From the NCBI GenBank assembly GCA_904397895.1, contig CAJFOZ010000054.1, positions 1 to 44,651 of the forward strand: a DNA stretch of 44,651 nucleotides. Reading direction: 5' to 3'. The translations under genes were made by a program, and so were the position numbers. The notes under the pieces were generated by a model. That model did no database searches and was not told the origin of the DNA. It worked only from the letters and a program-made list of their open reading frames with translations. The DNA is from an uncultured Clostridia bacterium. GTDB lineage: Bacteria; Bacillota; Clostridia; Oscillospirales; Acutalibacteraceae. The stretch's first letter is position 1. Every line of letters starts with the position of its first letter. Shown piece after piece: positions 33,280-41,088 of this stretch.

Positions 33280-34926
33280 TTATACCGCTGTATCTACTGT
33301 CTCAACAGGCTCACTGACAAGATTGGCAAAATCTTTGTCCGCCAAGGGAAGCATCCATTCCACCGCCTCTGTGACGCCCCACGGCTCATATTCAGAACCG
33401 TCTGGCGTATGCCCCATGGCGCTGGCCGGAAAATAGTGAAGATTGCTAAACTGTGTCTCCAAGCTCTCCACTGTGGCCGATAAGCCGATGTCCAATAAGA
33501 AATTGCGGCATTCTTCATCCCGGGCCTGCTGCAATGTCTGATACTTCTCCGGGTTTTTCCGCATAATGCTTTGGATTTTGGCCGGTCCAACAACCCGTTT
33601 GACCTCCTTGACGTCCGCCTTGGCAACCACGACCGCAATAGGGATGTTGCAGCGTGTGTTCGCTTTGGCATGGCCGGTGCGGATCAAATAATTGATAAAG
33701 TTGGTGGCCACATCCTCAGCCGCCATATCGCTGAAGTCCGACATATCTTCCCCGGTTTGCATCCGCTCACTTCTCAACTTCCCACTGCTAAAGGGATCGA
33801 TTAGAAAAATAAGGCCGTCACAGTAATGGAACTGCTGTTGCTGGATTTCATTGTCGGCAGTATAACCGTCAAACATCTCCCCTGCAATATCATAGATGGA
33901 GAATTGCCTGCGCACCCCCAGGTCGCTGTCTATGAGCAATGGGTACATCTGAGAGTTAAGCTGGGCGGTAGCGGGACAGTCGATACCTTGATACCACTGC
34001 TCCAGCTCTTGGAAATAAGGGCGATATTGTTCCGATATGGTCACCTGGACCGATTTTTTGGCCGAAAGTTTCTCCAGATAATCGTGGAAAAACGCTGCCA
34101 TAAAAACCGTCTTCCCCGCCTTGCTGCCACCTACCAGCTGGAACACAATAGGCCGTGCATTGGATGCCACCAACGATGCGTCGCAGTTTGGACAAAAGGC
34201 ATCCAGCTTGGAACGGCCATTGAAAAAGGTGGCAGGCAGTTTCTGGCCGCACGTACATGTGTGCTTCCAGATGCCGTAAGGGCCAGGTACTAATTTCTTA
34301 TGGATTTCGCCGCATTTGGGGCACATAAAATGTGGAATCAAAAAATGGCTGTGGCAGTGAGGACAATCGGAACGAATCTTATTTTTGATGAGATAAAGCC
34401 GATCCACCAACCATGTCAACGAGAAAACCACATAGGTGAGGAGCATGAACGCTGTGGTAATAGAGCCGTGGATCAAACTGAATACTACACACAACGCCGT
34501 CCCAACCAAAAAGATAATGATGTAAGATACCAGCTGATAAATCCACGCGCCTACCGTTTTGCAAGCACCCCAGATGCCTCCGGTTCCCTTAAACCGTGCG
34601 GCAGTGGCATTGACCTTTTTGCCGGAGTCCGCGTTAAATCGAAAGGCTGTTTTTATGGTTTTGCCAAGCTGGACATAGCCAGGACCAAAAAAGTAACTCC
34701 GTATGGCTGGCTCATCGCCCTTTTCCCAAGTCCAATGCACGAGATGGACCTCTTGTTTGATGGCCTTTATATAATTTTTCAGCGCCGTGAAAAGCCCCAT
34801 CAAAAGGGCAATGCATGCAATGATGACGGCTGCAATTCCCGCTCCAGCAGCCACAAAGGGCAATACATATACCACAAACAAATAGATGCCCAAGATAATA
34901 AGCGCTAACCCAATCAGTTCTGCCAT
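33280..34926 (-). CDS. Membrane-anchored zinc-ribbon GTPase
   Basis: A 548-residue protein. Two hydrophobic helices lie at 5-45 and two at about 130-178, so it is membrane-embedded. Zinc-ribbon pairs follow (CPHC at 188-191, CPKC at 202-205, CTCG at 224-227, CPNC at 245-248). The GTPase domain has P-loop VGGSKAGKT (265-273), switch II-like YDIAGE (345-350), and an AKAD base motif (435-438). Domain order (zinc ribbon then P-loop) matches the soluble GTPase at 23679. The start at 34926 follows GGAGGG; a further ATG 15 nt upstream is less likely. It may recruit the chaperone complex to the membrane. Confidence 0.82.
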   Translation of the reverse strand: MAELIGLALIILGIYLFVVYVLPFVAAGAGIAAVIIACIALLMGLFTALKNYIKAIKQEVHLVHWTWEKGDEPAIRSYFFGPGYVQLGKTIKTAFRFNADSGKKVNATAARFKGTGGIWGACKTVGAWIYQLVSYIIIFLVGTALCVVFSLIHGSITTAFMLLTYVVFSLTWLVDRLYLIKNKIRSDCPHCHSHFLIPHFMCPKCGEIHKKLVPGPYGIWKHTCTCGQKLPATFFNGRSKLDAFCPNCDASLVASNARPIVFQLVGGSKAGKTVFMAAFFHDYLEKLSAKKSVQVTISEQYRPYFQELEQWYQGIDCPATAQLNSQMYPLLIDSDLGVRRQFSIYDIAGEMFDGYTADNEIQQQQFHYCDGLIFLIDPFSSGKLRSERMQTGEDMSDFSDMAAEDVATNFINYLIRTGHAKANTRCNIPIAVVVAKADVKEVKRVVGPAKIQSIMRKNPEKYQTLQQARDEECRNFLLDIGLSATVESLETQFSNLHYFPASAMGHTPDGSEYEPWGVTEAVEWMLPLADKDFANLVSEPVETVDTAV

Positions 34927-34956
34927 AACACCCTCCTGCAATTCTCCCTCATGGTA

Positions 34957-35238
34957 TTACGTCAATACTTCGTTCACCAAATCCATAATATGCCCGCTGT
35001 TTTTGAGCATCACAGCGGTTTTGGGATTGTGGTAAAAAAATGTGACCATCGACAAACAGGTATTCCACCCCATTGATCTCTTTTTGCATTCAATTGCATT
35101 ATATGTCTGTCGAGACATTCCTAATTTATCGGCTATCTCTTCCTGGGATAGTCCCAGCTTAGCCCGCAAAACCGGAAGTTCATTGGTCATCTCTACAATA
35201 CACAGCATTTTTTTCGCGTCGTCAATCAGTTCCGCCAT
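34957..35238 (-). CDS. XRE-type helix-turn-helix regulator
   Basis: A 93-residue protein whose central segment LRAKLGLSQEEIADKLGMSR (about 25-44) followed by QTYNAIECKKR is a classic lambda-repressor-like HTH. The remainder is a short dimerisation-like tail. It is the first gene of the 20-kb operon, 30 bp before the membrane GTPase, and probably controls its own promoter at 35286-35314. An AAAGGG site precedes the ATG. No ligand-binding domain is present, so any signal must come through partners. Confidence 0.87.
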   Translation of the reverse strand: MAELIDDAKKMLCIVEMTNELPVLRAKLGLSQEEIADKLGMSRQTYNAIECKKRSMGWNTCLSMVTFFYHNPKTAVMLKNSGHIMDLVNEVLT

Positions 35239-35285
35239 ATCATCGCCCTTTCCCTCTTGATTTCCCGTTTAGGTATCTGCTTGTT

Positions 35286-35314
35286 ATTTTACAAAATGTC
35301 GCAAAATTTGTCAA
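35286..35314 (-). promoter_or_regulatory. Main promoter of the 20-kb conflict operon
   Basis: On the minus strand TTGACA (35309-35314) and TAAAAT (35286-35291) are spaced exactly 17 nt apart. The spacer contains ACAAA...TTTGT arms (35291-35311), a weak candidate binding site for the XRE protein. It starts about 45 nt before the first gene. Confidence 0.75.
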
Positions 35315-35418
35315 CAAGAATTTCCCATCCATTGATATTTTCTGGATTTTAACCATTTTTATGGATTTAAAACAGTCATTTCGACAAATAAATTCGATGT
35401 TTTCCCATCTGATTGCGT

Positions 35419-35461
35419 AAAAAAGACTAATCTGCACTAAAAAACACAGATTAGTCTTTTT
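35419..35461 (-). terminator. Terminator of the chelatase/ABC operon
   Basis: The 15-bp stem AAAAAGACTAATCTG / CAGATTAGTCTTTTT is flanked by T-runs on both strands. One arm encodes the last residues of the ABC ATPase gene. Confidence 0.85.
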
Positions 35462-36206
35462 GAGGTGTAAAATAATAGGCATCTTCCACCCGATGGGTGC
35501 ACACCTGGAAAACACGATCCAGATATTTTTTTTGAAATAGGACATCCGGAGTATCATCAGCTACAAGCCGCCCCTCCTCCAAAAGCACAACCCGATGGCT
35601 GTACCGCAGCGCATGGGATAGATCGTGTAACACCATAACAATGGTTTTCCCTTCGTTATGGAGGCTTTGCAAAAGTTCCAAAAGTTCAAATTGATGCTTT
35701 AGATCCAAATAGGTAGTCGGTTCATCCAAAAAGATAATGTCGGGATCCTGAGCCAAAACCATGGCAATGTAAACCCTCTGGCGCTGGCCGCCTGATAATT
35801 CCGTCAGGTCCCTGGCGGCCCACTGGGAGACCCTTGTGGATTCCATGGCCTGCCGTACGGCTTGGCGATCCTGCGGTCTCATTTTCCGGGAAAGCCCTAA
35901 ATAGGGGAACCGGCCATGGGATACCAAACGCTCTACGGTTATGGATGGGATACTGCGCATCTGTGGCAAAAAAGCCGCTGTACGGGCAAATTCCTTTCGT
36001 CCATAGCTGCAAAGAGGACGATTTTTAAGTAAGATTTCCCCCTTCAAAAGGGGAAGTTGTCGCGCGGCAGCTCGTAACAAAGTGGTTTTTCCACATCCAT
36101 TTGGGCCGACCAGAGAGGTGATTTTCCCCTTCGGGATGGAAAAATTAAGATCTTTTAGGATCGGTTCCCCTCCGTATCCAACTGTTACATGACGAAATTC
36201 AACCAT
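35451..36206 (-). CDS. ABC transporter ATPase, iron-siderophore/corrinoid type (FecE/BtuD-like)
   Basis: A 251-residue ABC ATPase. Walker A is GPNGCGKTTLL, the signature is LSGGQRQRVYIAM, Walker B is IIFLDEPTTYLDL, and the switch His is in VMVLHDLSHAL. The DxxxxLDL pattern is typical of FepC/BtuD importers. The ATG at 36206 follows AAAGGAG; its start overlaps the permease stop by 8 bp. It powers uptake through the FecCD-type permease encoded just upstream. The substrate could be an iron chelate, heme or a corrinoid; the CbiK gene in the operon makes a tetrapyrrole-related cargo attractive. Confidence 0.92.
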   Translation of the reverse strand: MVEFRHVTVGYGGEPILKDLNFSIPKGKITSLVGPNGCGKTTLLRAAARQLPLLKGEILLKNRPLCSYGRKEFARTAAFLPQMRSIPSITVERLVSHGRFPYLGLSRKMRPQDRQAVRQAMESTRVSQWAARDLTELSGGQRQRVYIAMVLAQDPDIIFLDEPTTYLDLKHQFELLELLQSLHNEGKTIVMVLHDLSHALRYSHRVVLLEEGRLVADDTPDVLFQKKYLDRVFQVCTHRVEDAYYFTPQKD

Positions 36207-37239
36207 ACACACGACTCCTTTTATGCCGCAGGAGTAGGAAGAGGAAAAACGGCCCTCCTAATAAAGACATCACAATACCCACCGGCAATTCAAAGGGAGC
36301 AAACAGCATCCGCGCCAATAGGTCGCATGCCATTACAAACACGCCGCCCAGCAAAGCCGAAGCCGGCAAAAGCCAGACATTGTCATTCCCAATCAGCCGC
36401 CTTGCGGCGTGGGGAACCAAAAGGCCCACAAATCCCAAAAGTCCCGCAAAGCTGACGGCTGCTCCGGCCAACAAAGCGGTGGCTACAATGGCTAAGAATC
36501 GGGTGCGTCCGATGTGCAGTCCCAAACTGGCGGCACTCTCTTCCCCTAGCTGTAACACATTGAGATCGGTTGCCAAAAATCCCGCCATAATCAAACCAAT
36601 CAAGAGGTACAAAGCCGCCCCCTGGATAGCTGAAAAAGTCACCCCAGAAAATCCGCCTAACATAAAGCCCGTGGCCCCAATGACGGCATCCGGATACAAA
36701 AGAGTGATGGTGTTGATGCCCGCCGTCAACATGCTGCTGACGGCAATACCGGCTAAAACCAAGGTGGTTCGGGAGAGTCCTGCCCGCAACGCCAAAGCAT
36801 AAATCAGAAGAGTGGCCAGCAGTGCGCCCACAAAAGAAGCCGCTGATACAAGCCCCGATACACCTGGGAATACAATAGCCGCCAACAGGGCAAAGAATCC
36901 CGCTCCGGCATTGACGCCGATGACGCTGGGACTGGCCATGGCATTGTTGAGCACCGACTGGATCAACACACCGGCCACAGCCAAAGCGCATCCGGCTAAA
37001 AGACAGCCTAAGGTGCGCGGAAGACGTACATGCATCACCACGCGCCAGATGGTATCCCCCTGGTCACCGGCCTGGAGAGAGGACAAAATCTGCCCAATGG
37101 AATAATTTTGACTTCCACAGCGGATACTGGCCAAAATCGCCACGCACAATAGAAAAAACAGGATCCCCAGCATCCCCCATTTTCCTTTACTGGATTTGGG
37201 CGGCAAGATCCGGGTACAGGATTTTCGCAAGATAGGCAT
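36199..37239 (-). CDS. FecCD-family ABC importer permease
   Basis: About 346 residues with roughly nine or ten hydrophobic helices. Typical family blocks include RLPRTLGCLLAGCALAVAG, the NAGAGFFALLAAIVFPG region and GLLGFVGLLVPHAARRLIGN near the EAA-like coupling loop. The start at 37239 is preferred because of the GGGGGGAGAG site; this makes a 53-bp overlap with the binding-protein gene, and a longer N-terminus to 37308 is in frame. It forms the membrane channel of the uptake system as a homodimer. Confidence 0.9.
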   Translation of the reverse strand: MPILRKSCTRILPPKSSKGKWGMLGILFFLLCVAILASIRCGSQNYSIGQILSSLQAGDQGDTIWRVVMHVRLPRTLGCLLAGCALAVAGVLIQSVLNNAMASPSVIGVNAGAGFFALLAAIVFPGVSGLVSAASFVGALLATLLIYALALRAGLSRTTLVLAGIAVSSMLTAGINTITLLYPDAVIGATGFMLGGFSGVTFSAIQGAALYLLIGLIMAGFLATDLNVLQLGEESAASLGLHIGRTRFLAIVATALLAGAAVSFAGLLGFVGLLVPHAARRLIGNDNVWLLPASALLGGVFVMACDLLARMLFAPFELPVGIVMSLLGGPFFLFLLLRHKRSRVYG

Positions 37240-38182
37240 AACTCTCCCCCCAGCGGGCATTGGGTTTATAATGGAAAAGATCCTTAGGCAGCAGTACATA
37301 ACGTCCATCCTTTACCGCTGTAAGCCCTGCCCAAGCCGGATTGTTTTCCAAGTGATCCTCCATATAGGCCAGCGCCTTTTCTTCACTGGATCCCATGGTC
37401 ACCACAAAGATAAAATCGGGATCAGCGGCGATGATCTCCTCAATGCTCACATCTTCCAAAAGGCTTTCATGTTGAGATACCAGATTATCCGCTCCCAAAT
37501 CCCTTAGGATGACGCCGGCTAAATTGTCCTCTCCTTTTGCCTTGGCGCCGGTGGAAAAAGCTCGGATGAGCAAAACCGACGGATGTGGCTGCCCTTTTAC
37601 TGTTTGCAAAGTGGAGTCAATCTGTTTTTGTATCTGTAATCCATTCTTCTCATAGAGATCCTGACGGCCGGTCATGGAACAAAATTGTTCCAACATGTCT
37701 AAATACTGGGAGAATTCATCCACGCGGTAGTAAGCATGTGGGATTTTGGCTTCAGTCAAGGCTTGATGCAGGTCCACATGTTCTGCGGTATCGGCCGACA
37801 GAATAAGAAAATCCGGATTTAACGCTAAGATTTCTTCCAAATTAGGCTGCTGGACCGTTCCCACGATGGCCACATCATCCCCTAATTCCAAATGGCGTTC
37901 CTTAATGGCGTCGTTGGTGGTTCCCGTCAGTTTTCCTCCCGCCAATACCCAAGTTTCTCCAAAACTGCCGTAGAGGGATACCACTCGGTCCCAGCTGGCA
38001 ACCGTCACTTCGTAGCCCATAGCATCGGTAAACGTCATCGATTGGCCGGCACTTGAGCTTTCGTCTTGTGTTGAACTGGAGCTTTGAATAGAAGGGGATT
38101 GTTGCCCTGTTTCCCCAGCTGTGCATCCTGTAAACAGACATAATGTGATCAGCATCGCCATCAACAATCGAAATCCTCTCAA
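37187..38182 (-). CDS. Periplasmic-type substrate-binding lipoprotein (iron/corrinoid class)
   Basis: A 331-residue lipoprotein: hydrophobic signal, lipobox LFTGC at about residues 16-20, a Ser/Gln-rich linker, and a FepB/BtuF-type binding fold (starting near MGYEVTVASWDRVVSLYG). Conserved-like landmarks include EEILALNPDFLILSADTAEH and the C-terminal KDGRYVLLPKDLFHYKPNARW. The start codon is TTG at 38182 with GGGAGG 8 nt upstream. It lies between cbiK and the permease. The exact ligand cannot be read from sequence. Confidence 0.9.
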   Translation of the reverse strand: MRGFRLLMAMLITLCLFTGCTAGETGQQSPSIQSSSSTQDESSSAGQSMTFTDAMGYEVTVASWDRVVSLYGSFGETWVLAGGKLTGTTNDAIKERHLELGDDVAIVGTVQQPNLEEILALNPDFLILSADTAEHVDLHQALTEAKIPHAYYRVDEFSQYLDMLEQFCSMTGRQDLYEKNGLQIQKQIDSTLQTVKGQPHPSVLLIRAFSTGAKAKGEDNLAGVILRDLGADNLVSQHESLLEDVSIEEIIAADPDFIFVVTMGSSEEKALAYMEDHLENNPAWAGLTAVKDGRYVLLPKDLFHYKPNARWGESYAYLAKILYPDLAAQIQ

Positions 38183-38197
38183 ATCAGAAACCTCCCG

Positions 38198-38926
38198 CTA
38201 TTTTATTTTTCTCATAACATCCATTAAATGTTGCGCTACGATCTCCTGGACCTGCGGCAATTGGCTGAGTCCCTGCATGGTACAGGATACAGTATAGCCG
38301 GCTTGTTCCAACCTGGATTTCCAGCTGTCCTTTTCCCCGGCGATGTCGTGATAGGCGTGCTTTCCCGCCGTCATCATCAGCGGGATCAGGTGCAACCTCG
38401 TACATTCAGAGCTCGACAAATAGTTTAGCACGTTCTCTAGATCAGGGAAGCCCTCCACTGTACCCACCACAATATCATCCCGGCCCATCATGTGAAAGAT
38501 CCCCTGTAGAGCGGGATATACCGCATTGGAAAAACAGTTTGTTCCGTGGCCGATCATCACAAACATCCGATTGCCTTCAGAATGGTACAATTGATTCAAC
38601 CCATCGGCTAGGCGCTTCAGGTCAGCCGTGCTGGAGAGCAAGGGATCGGCCAAAAGCAGCTGGATAAATTTCGACTTCCACCTATTCACAAAAGATCGTA
38701 TTTCACGGTATTTGATGCCGTCCAACAAATAGGTGGTCTGCACAACTACATGAGTATAGCCTTCCCTTTCTAAAGTACTAAGGCCTTCCTCTAAGGCTCC
38801 AGCTGTCGCTGGGAAAAAAGCCGTTTCTGCCGCAGCTGTTCTGATAGCCGTATCCATAGAATCCATTTCCTTCTTGGCATCCGGACGATTCGTTCCAAAA
38901 TGCACTGCCAATACCGCTTGCTTCAT
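38198..38926 (-). CDS. cbiK: Sirohydrochlorin cobaltochelatase, CbiK type
   Basis: A 242-residue class II chelatase, close to the usual size of anaerobic CbiK. The N-terminal AVLAVHFGTNRPDAKKE contains the first active-site histidine, and the C-terminal half has IPLMMTAGKHAYHDIAGE with the metal-binding histidines. CbiK inserts cobalt into sirohydrochlorin in the anaerobic B12 pathway. Because the operon lacks other cbi genes but has an uptake system, it may instead handle iron or nickel, or be part of a metal/tetrapyrrole salvage route. A GGGGAG site precedes the ATG. First gene of the four-gene unit. Confidence 0.9.
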   Translation of the reverse strand: MKQAVLAVHFGTNRPDAKKEMDSMDTAIRTAAAETAFFPATAGALEEGLSTLEREGYTHVVVQTTYLLDGIKYREIRSFVNRWKSKFIQLLLADPLLSSTADLKRLADGLNQLYHSEGNRMFVMIGHGTNCFSNAVYPALQGIFHMMGRDDIVVGTVEGFPDLENVLNYLSSSECTRLHLIPLMMTAGKHAYHDIAGEKDSWKSRLEQAGYTVSCTMQGLSQLPQVQEIVAQHLMDVMRKIK

Positions 38927-38955
38927 AACAGTTCTCCCCGCCTGACCAGTCTAGT

Positions 38956-38998
38956 AAAAAAGAGCGGTACGCCCTGTTTTTTGACGTACCGCTTTTTG
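38956..38998 (-). terminator. Hairpin with T-runs in the cbiK leader
   Basis: The stem AGCGGTACG / CGTACCGCT has T-runs on both strands (TTTTTT on minus, TTTTT on plus). It lies between the cbiK promoter candidate and its start codon, so it could end the upstream kinase transcript or act as an attenuator. Confidence 0.7.
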
Positions 38999-39006
38999 TG
39001 TTACTA

Positions 39007-39035
39007 ATTATATTTCGTTTGTCAAATAAAGTCAA
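39007..39035 (-). promoter_or_regulatory. Promoter candidate of the cbiK operon
   Basis: On the minus strand TTGACT (39030-39035) and TATAAT (39007-39012) have 17-nt spacing. The predicted transcript start is almost at the base of the hairpin at 38956-38998. Confidence 0.6.
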
Positions 39036-39062
39036 CCGCCTATAATCAATTGGACATCAAAT

Positions 39063-39665
39063 TCAACGGCTGGGCTTCATGAGCCGGGCAATGACATCGG
39101 CACATTTCTCAAGCCCGATGACGCCGCTATCTAAACACAGATGATAATTTTCCATTTGGCCCCAGGATTGGTTAGTATAATGTTTATAATAAGCTTTTCT
39201 CCGCTTATCCTTTTCCAGAATCCTTTTATCCAGCGTGGTTTCCTGTTGCCCCCCATAGATCTCTACGATGCGTTTTCTTTTAAACTCCATATTGGCGTGA
39301 ATGAAGACATTAAGGCAATCGGTGCGATCCCGTAAAATATAGTCAGCACAGCGTCCCACTATCACACAAGGCTCTTTGTTGGCCAACTCTTCAATCACTC
39401 TACGCTGGGCAAAATAAAGCTGATCTGAAACGGTATAATTGTAATATGTTCCCCAGTTGCTCAGGTTGAAAAGTAGACTGCTTGTAGCACTGGTTTCCTC
39501 CCCGTGTTCTTTGATAAAGGACTGGGCAAATCCACTTTTCTCCGCGATTTTGGTTACCAACTCATTGTCGTAGTATGGAATGCCTAATTTCTCTGCCGCC
39601 ATTTTTCCAATACTGCGTCCTCCACTGCCAAACTCCCGGCTGATGGTAACAATTCGAAAACTCAT
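39063..39665 (-). CDS. Cytidylate kinase-like family protein
   Basis: A 200-residue P-loop kinase-like protein. The start is MSFRIVTISREFGSGGRSIG, where SREFGSGGR is the Walker A-like loop of the cytidylate-kinase-like family common in Clostridia. Other landmarks are IPYYDNELV and an Arg-rich C-terminal lid region (KDKRRKAYYKHYTNQSWG). The frame is open 36 nt further upstream, but GAGGAG precedes the ATG at 39665. These proteins are related to CMP kinase, but their true substrate is not established; the housekeeping cmk is usually elsewhere. Confidence 0.88.
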   Translation of the reverse strand: MSFRIVTISREFGSGGRSIGKMAAEKLGIPYYDNELVTKIAEKSGFAQSFIKEHGEETSATSSLLFNLSNWGTYYNYTVSDQLYFAQRRVIEELANKEPCVIVGRCADYILRDRTDCLNVFIHANMEFKRKRIVEIYGGQQETTLDKRILEKDKRRKAYYKHYTNQSWGQMENYHLCLDSGVIGLEKCADVIARLMKPSR

Positions 39666-39872
39666 AATAGATTCTCCTCTCGGTCCACTGGTAATAAGCA
39701 TTGCAACTGCTTATGGCAATTTAACTATATCTCTTATCTATTTTTTATTTTAACACAATCAATTGTCTAAAACAAGCGGTTTGTATTACAATTTCTACTC
39801 ATGGAACCCATGAATTTTGACCAAGTATATTTTAAGCAGGACGTCCAAACAATAATTTTGAGGTGACTCAAA

Positions 39873-40070
39873 ATGCAGTACAAGGATTTGCATGCTCTTA
39901 TCCGGAATAGCCAAAGCTCTCGACGTTATTTTTTGTCCTTGCCCGTCTCTCTGCAAATGGAGCTTCATCAATACAACCATGTAATTCGCACCGCCAATGA
40001 CCTTCATCGTCAAATTCAATGCATCCAAAAGTACAATCGTCAAGTGGAAATCAGCCAAATGCTATTTTAA
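39873..40070 (+). CDS. Small conserved protein of unknown function, 65 aa
   Basis: A short helical protein with SSRRYFLSLPVSLQMELHQY in the middle and a basic-hydrophobic C-terminus. A GAGGTGA ribosome binding site precedes the ATG by about 6 nt, and a strong terminator follows, so it looks like a real monocistronic gene. I recall similar short sequences in clostridial genomes but can assign no function. A palindrome TCATGGaacCCATGA lies at 39799-39813 upstream. Confidence 0.65.
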   Translation: MQYKDLHALIRNSQSSRRYFLSLPVSLQMELHQYNHVIRTANDLHRQIQCIQKYNRQVEISQMLF

Positions 40071-40081
40071 CATCTATGAAT

Positions 40082-40116
40082 AAAAGGGGAACCAATACGT
40101 ATTGGTTCCCCTTTTT
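40082..40116 (+). terminator. Bidirectional terminator, 17-bp perfect palindrome arms
   Basis: AAAAGGGGAACCAATAC and its exact complement form an uninterrupted 34-bp palindrome followed by T on both strands. It serves the 65-residue gene and the convergent ZIP gene. Confidence 0.85.
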
Positions 40117-40163
40117 CTTTTCAAATTCTTTAAGATAGCATTCTTCATTTAGGAAAAATTTTT

Positions 40164-40955
40164 TTATCCCAAAGCCACGTCCAAAACCATCATAATCAAA
40201 AAACCAGCCATCACTCCTAGAGTTCCTACATTAGAATGCTCGCCCAAATGCGCTTCCGGGATCAGCTCCTCTACCACCACATACATCATGGCGCCGGCGG
40301 CAAAGGACAAAAGCCACGGCATCAACGGCTGGATGCTTCCCGCCACCAACACCACTAGGATTCCAAAAATAGGTTCCACAATGCCCGACATGCTGCCGTA
40401 AAGAAAGGCTCTTCTGGGGGAAACGCCCTCTTGCCGTAATGGGAGAGAAATAGCCGCTCCTTCCGGAAAATTTTGGATCCCAATCCCCAACGCCAGCGCC
40501 ATAGCGGCCGACAAGGTGGCAGCATCCCCAGCGTGTTGGGCCGCCAATGCAAAGGACAGCCCTACCGCCATGCCTTCTGGAATGTTGTGAAGCGTTACAG
40601 CCAATACCAACAACGTGGTCCTCTTCCAGGATGATTTTAGCCCCTCCGGTTGGTTGGCGTCCAAATGCAGATGCGGAAGCAATACATCCATCATCATGAG
40701 AAAAGCGATGCCAAGAATAAATCCTCCTGCCGCCGGGATCCATCCGATCCCCCCTGTTGACTCCGCCTCTTCGATGGCTGGGATCAAAAGGCTCCACACC
40801 GATGCTGCAACCATAACCCCTGCTGCAAATCCCAAAAAGATGCGTTGGATTTTGGCATTGACAGCTTTCCAAAAGAAGAAGACCATGGCTGAACCCAACG
40901 TCGTCATCAAAAAAGTAAATCCCGTTCCAATAGAAGCCCATAAAATAGGTTGCAT
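40164..40955 (-). CDS. ZIP-family divalent metal transporter (ZupT-like)
   Basis: A 263-residue polytopic membrane protein with about eight helices. The ZIP signature is present in helix IV (VTLHNIPEGMAVGLS) and helix V (GIGIQNFPEGAAISLPL), with the intra-membrane His, Asn, Glu ligands. A His-rich loop (LLPHLHLDANQPEG) lies between helices three and four. ZupT-like members import Zn, Fe, Mn and Co. A GAGGAAAGAG-type site precedes the ATG. The operator directly downstream of its -10 box suggests repression when metal is plentiful, which fits an importer. Confidence 0.92.
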   Translation of the reverse strand: MQPILWASIGTGFTFLMTTLGSAMVFFFWKAVNAKIQRIFLGFAAGVMVAASVWSLLIPAIEEAESTGGIGWIPAAGGFILGIAFLMMMDVLLPHLHLDANQPEGLKSSWKRTTLLVLAVTLHNIPEGMAVGLSFALAAQHAGDAATLSAAMALALGIGIQNFPEGAAISLPLRQEGVSPRRAFLYGSMSGIVEPIFGILVVLVAGSIQPLMPWLLSFAAGAMMYVVVEELIPEAHLGEHSNVGTLGVMAGFLIMMVLDVALG

Positions 40956-40983
40956 CCTCTTTCCTCCTTATTTTGTGAATGCT

Positions 40984-41043
40984 ATAAGTTAGTTAAAGCT
41001 AACTTATGATGATTATTATAATACATCCCCCACACAAAAACAA
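40984..41043 (-). promoter_or_regulatory. ZIP promoter with DtxR/MntR-like operator
   Basis: On the minus strand TTGTTT (41038-41043) and TATAAT (41015-41020) have 17-nt spacing. Directly downstream lies the inverted repeat ATAAGTTAG-ttaaag-CTAACTTAT (40984-41007). The half-site AGTTAG is shared with the operator at 41121-41148. Confidence 0.75.
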
Positions 41044-41088
41044 CCTCTTATCCATTGGATTTAAAACACATCTTTTGCTGGAAGGGAC

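Noticed and set aside
14691-35238. Type VII secretion locus
   Set aside because: The nuclease and YezG-like protein are typical of LXG toxins, but no WXG100 protein, EccC-type FtsK/SpoIIIE tandem ATPase, EsaA/EssB or LXG domain is present; the motor looks like HerA.
14691-35238. Tellurite-resistance (TerD) or MoxR-VWA system
   Set aside because: A VWA domain is present but there is no TerD domain and no MoxR AAA+ ATPase; GAP1-like and Hsp70 proteins dominate.
38927-39062. Cobalamin riboswitch before cbiK
   Set aside because: The gap is too short, and no B12-box-like sequence is visible; only a hairpin and a promoter candidate are seen.
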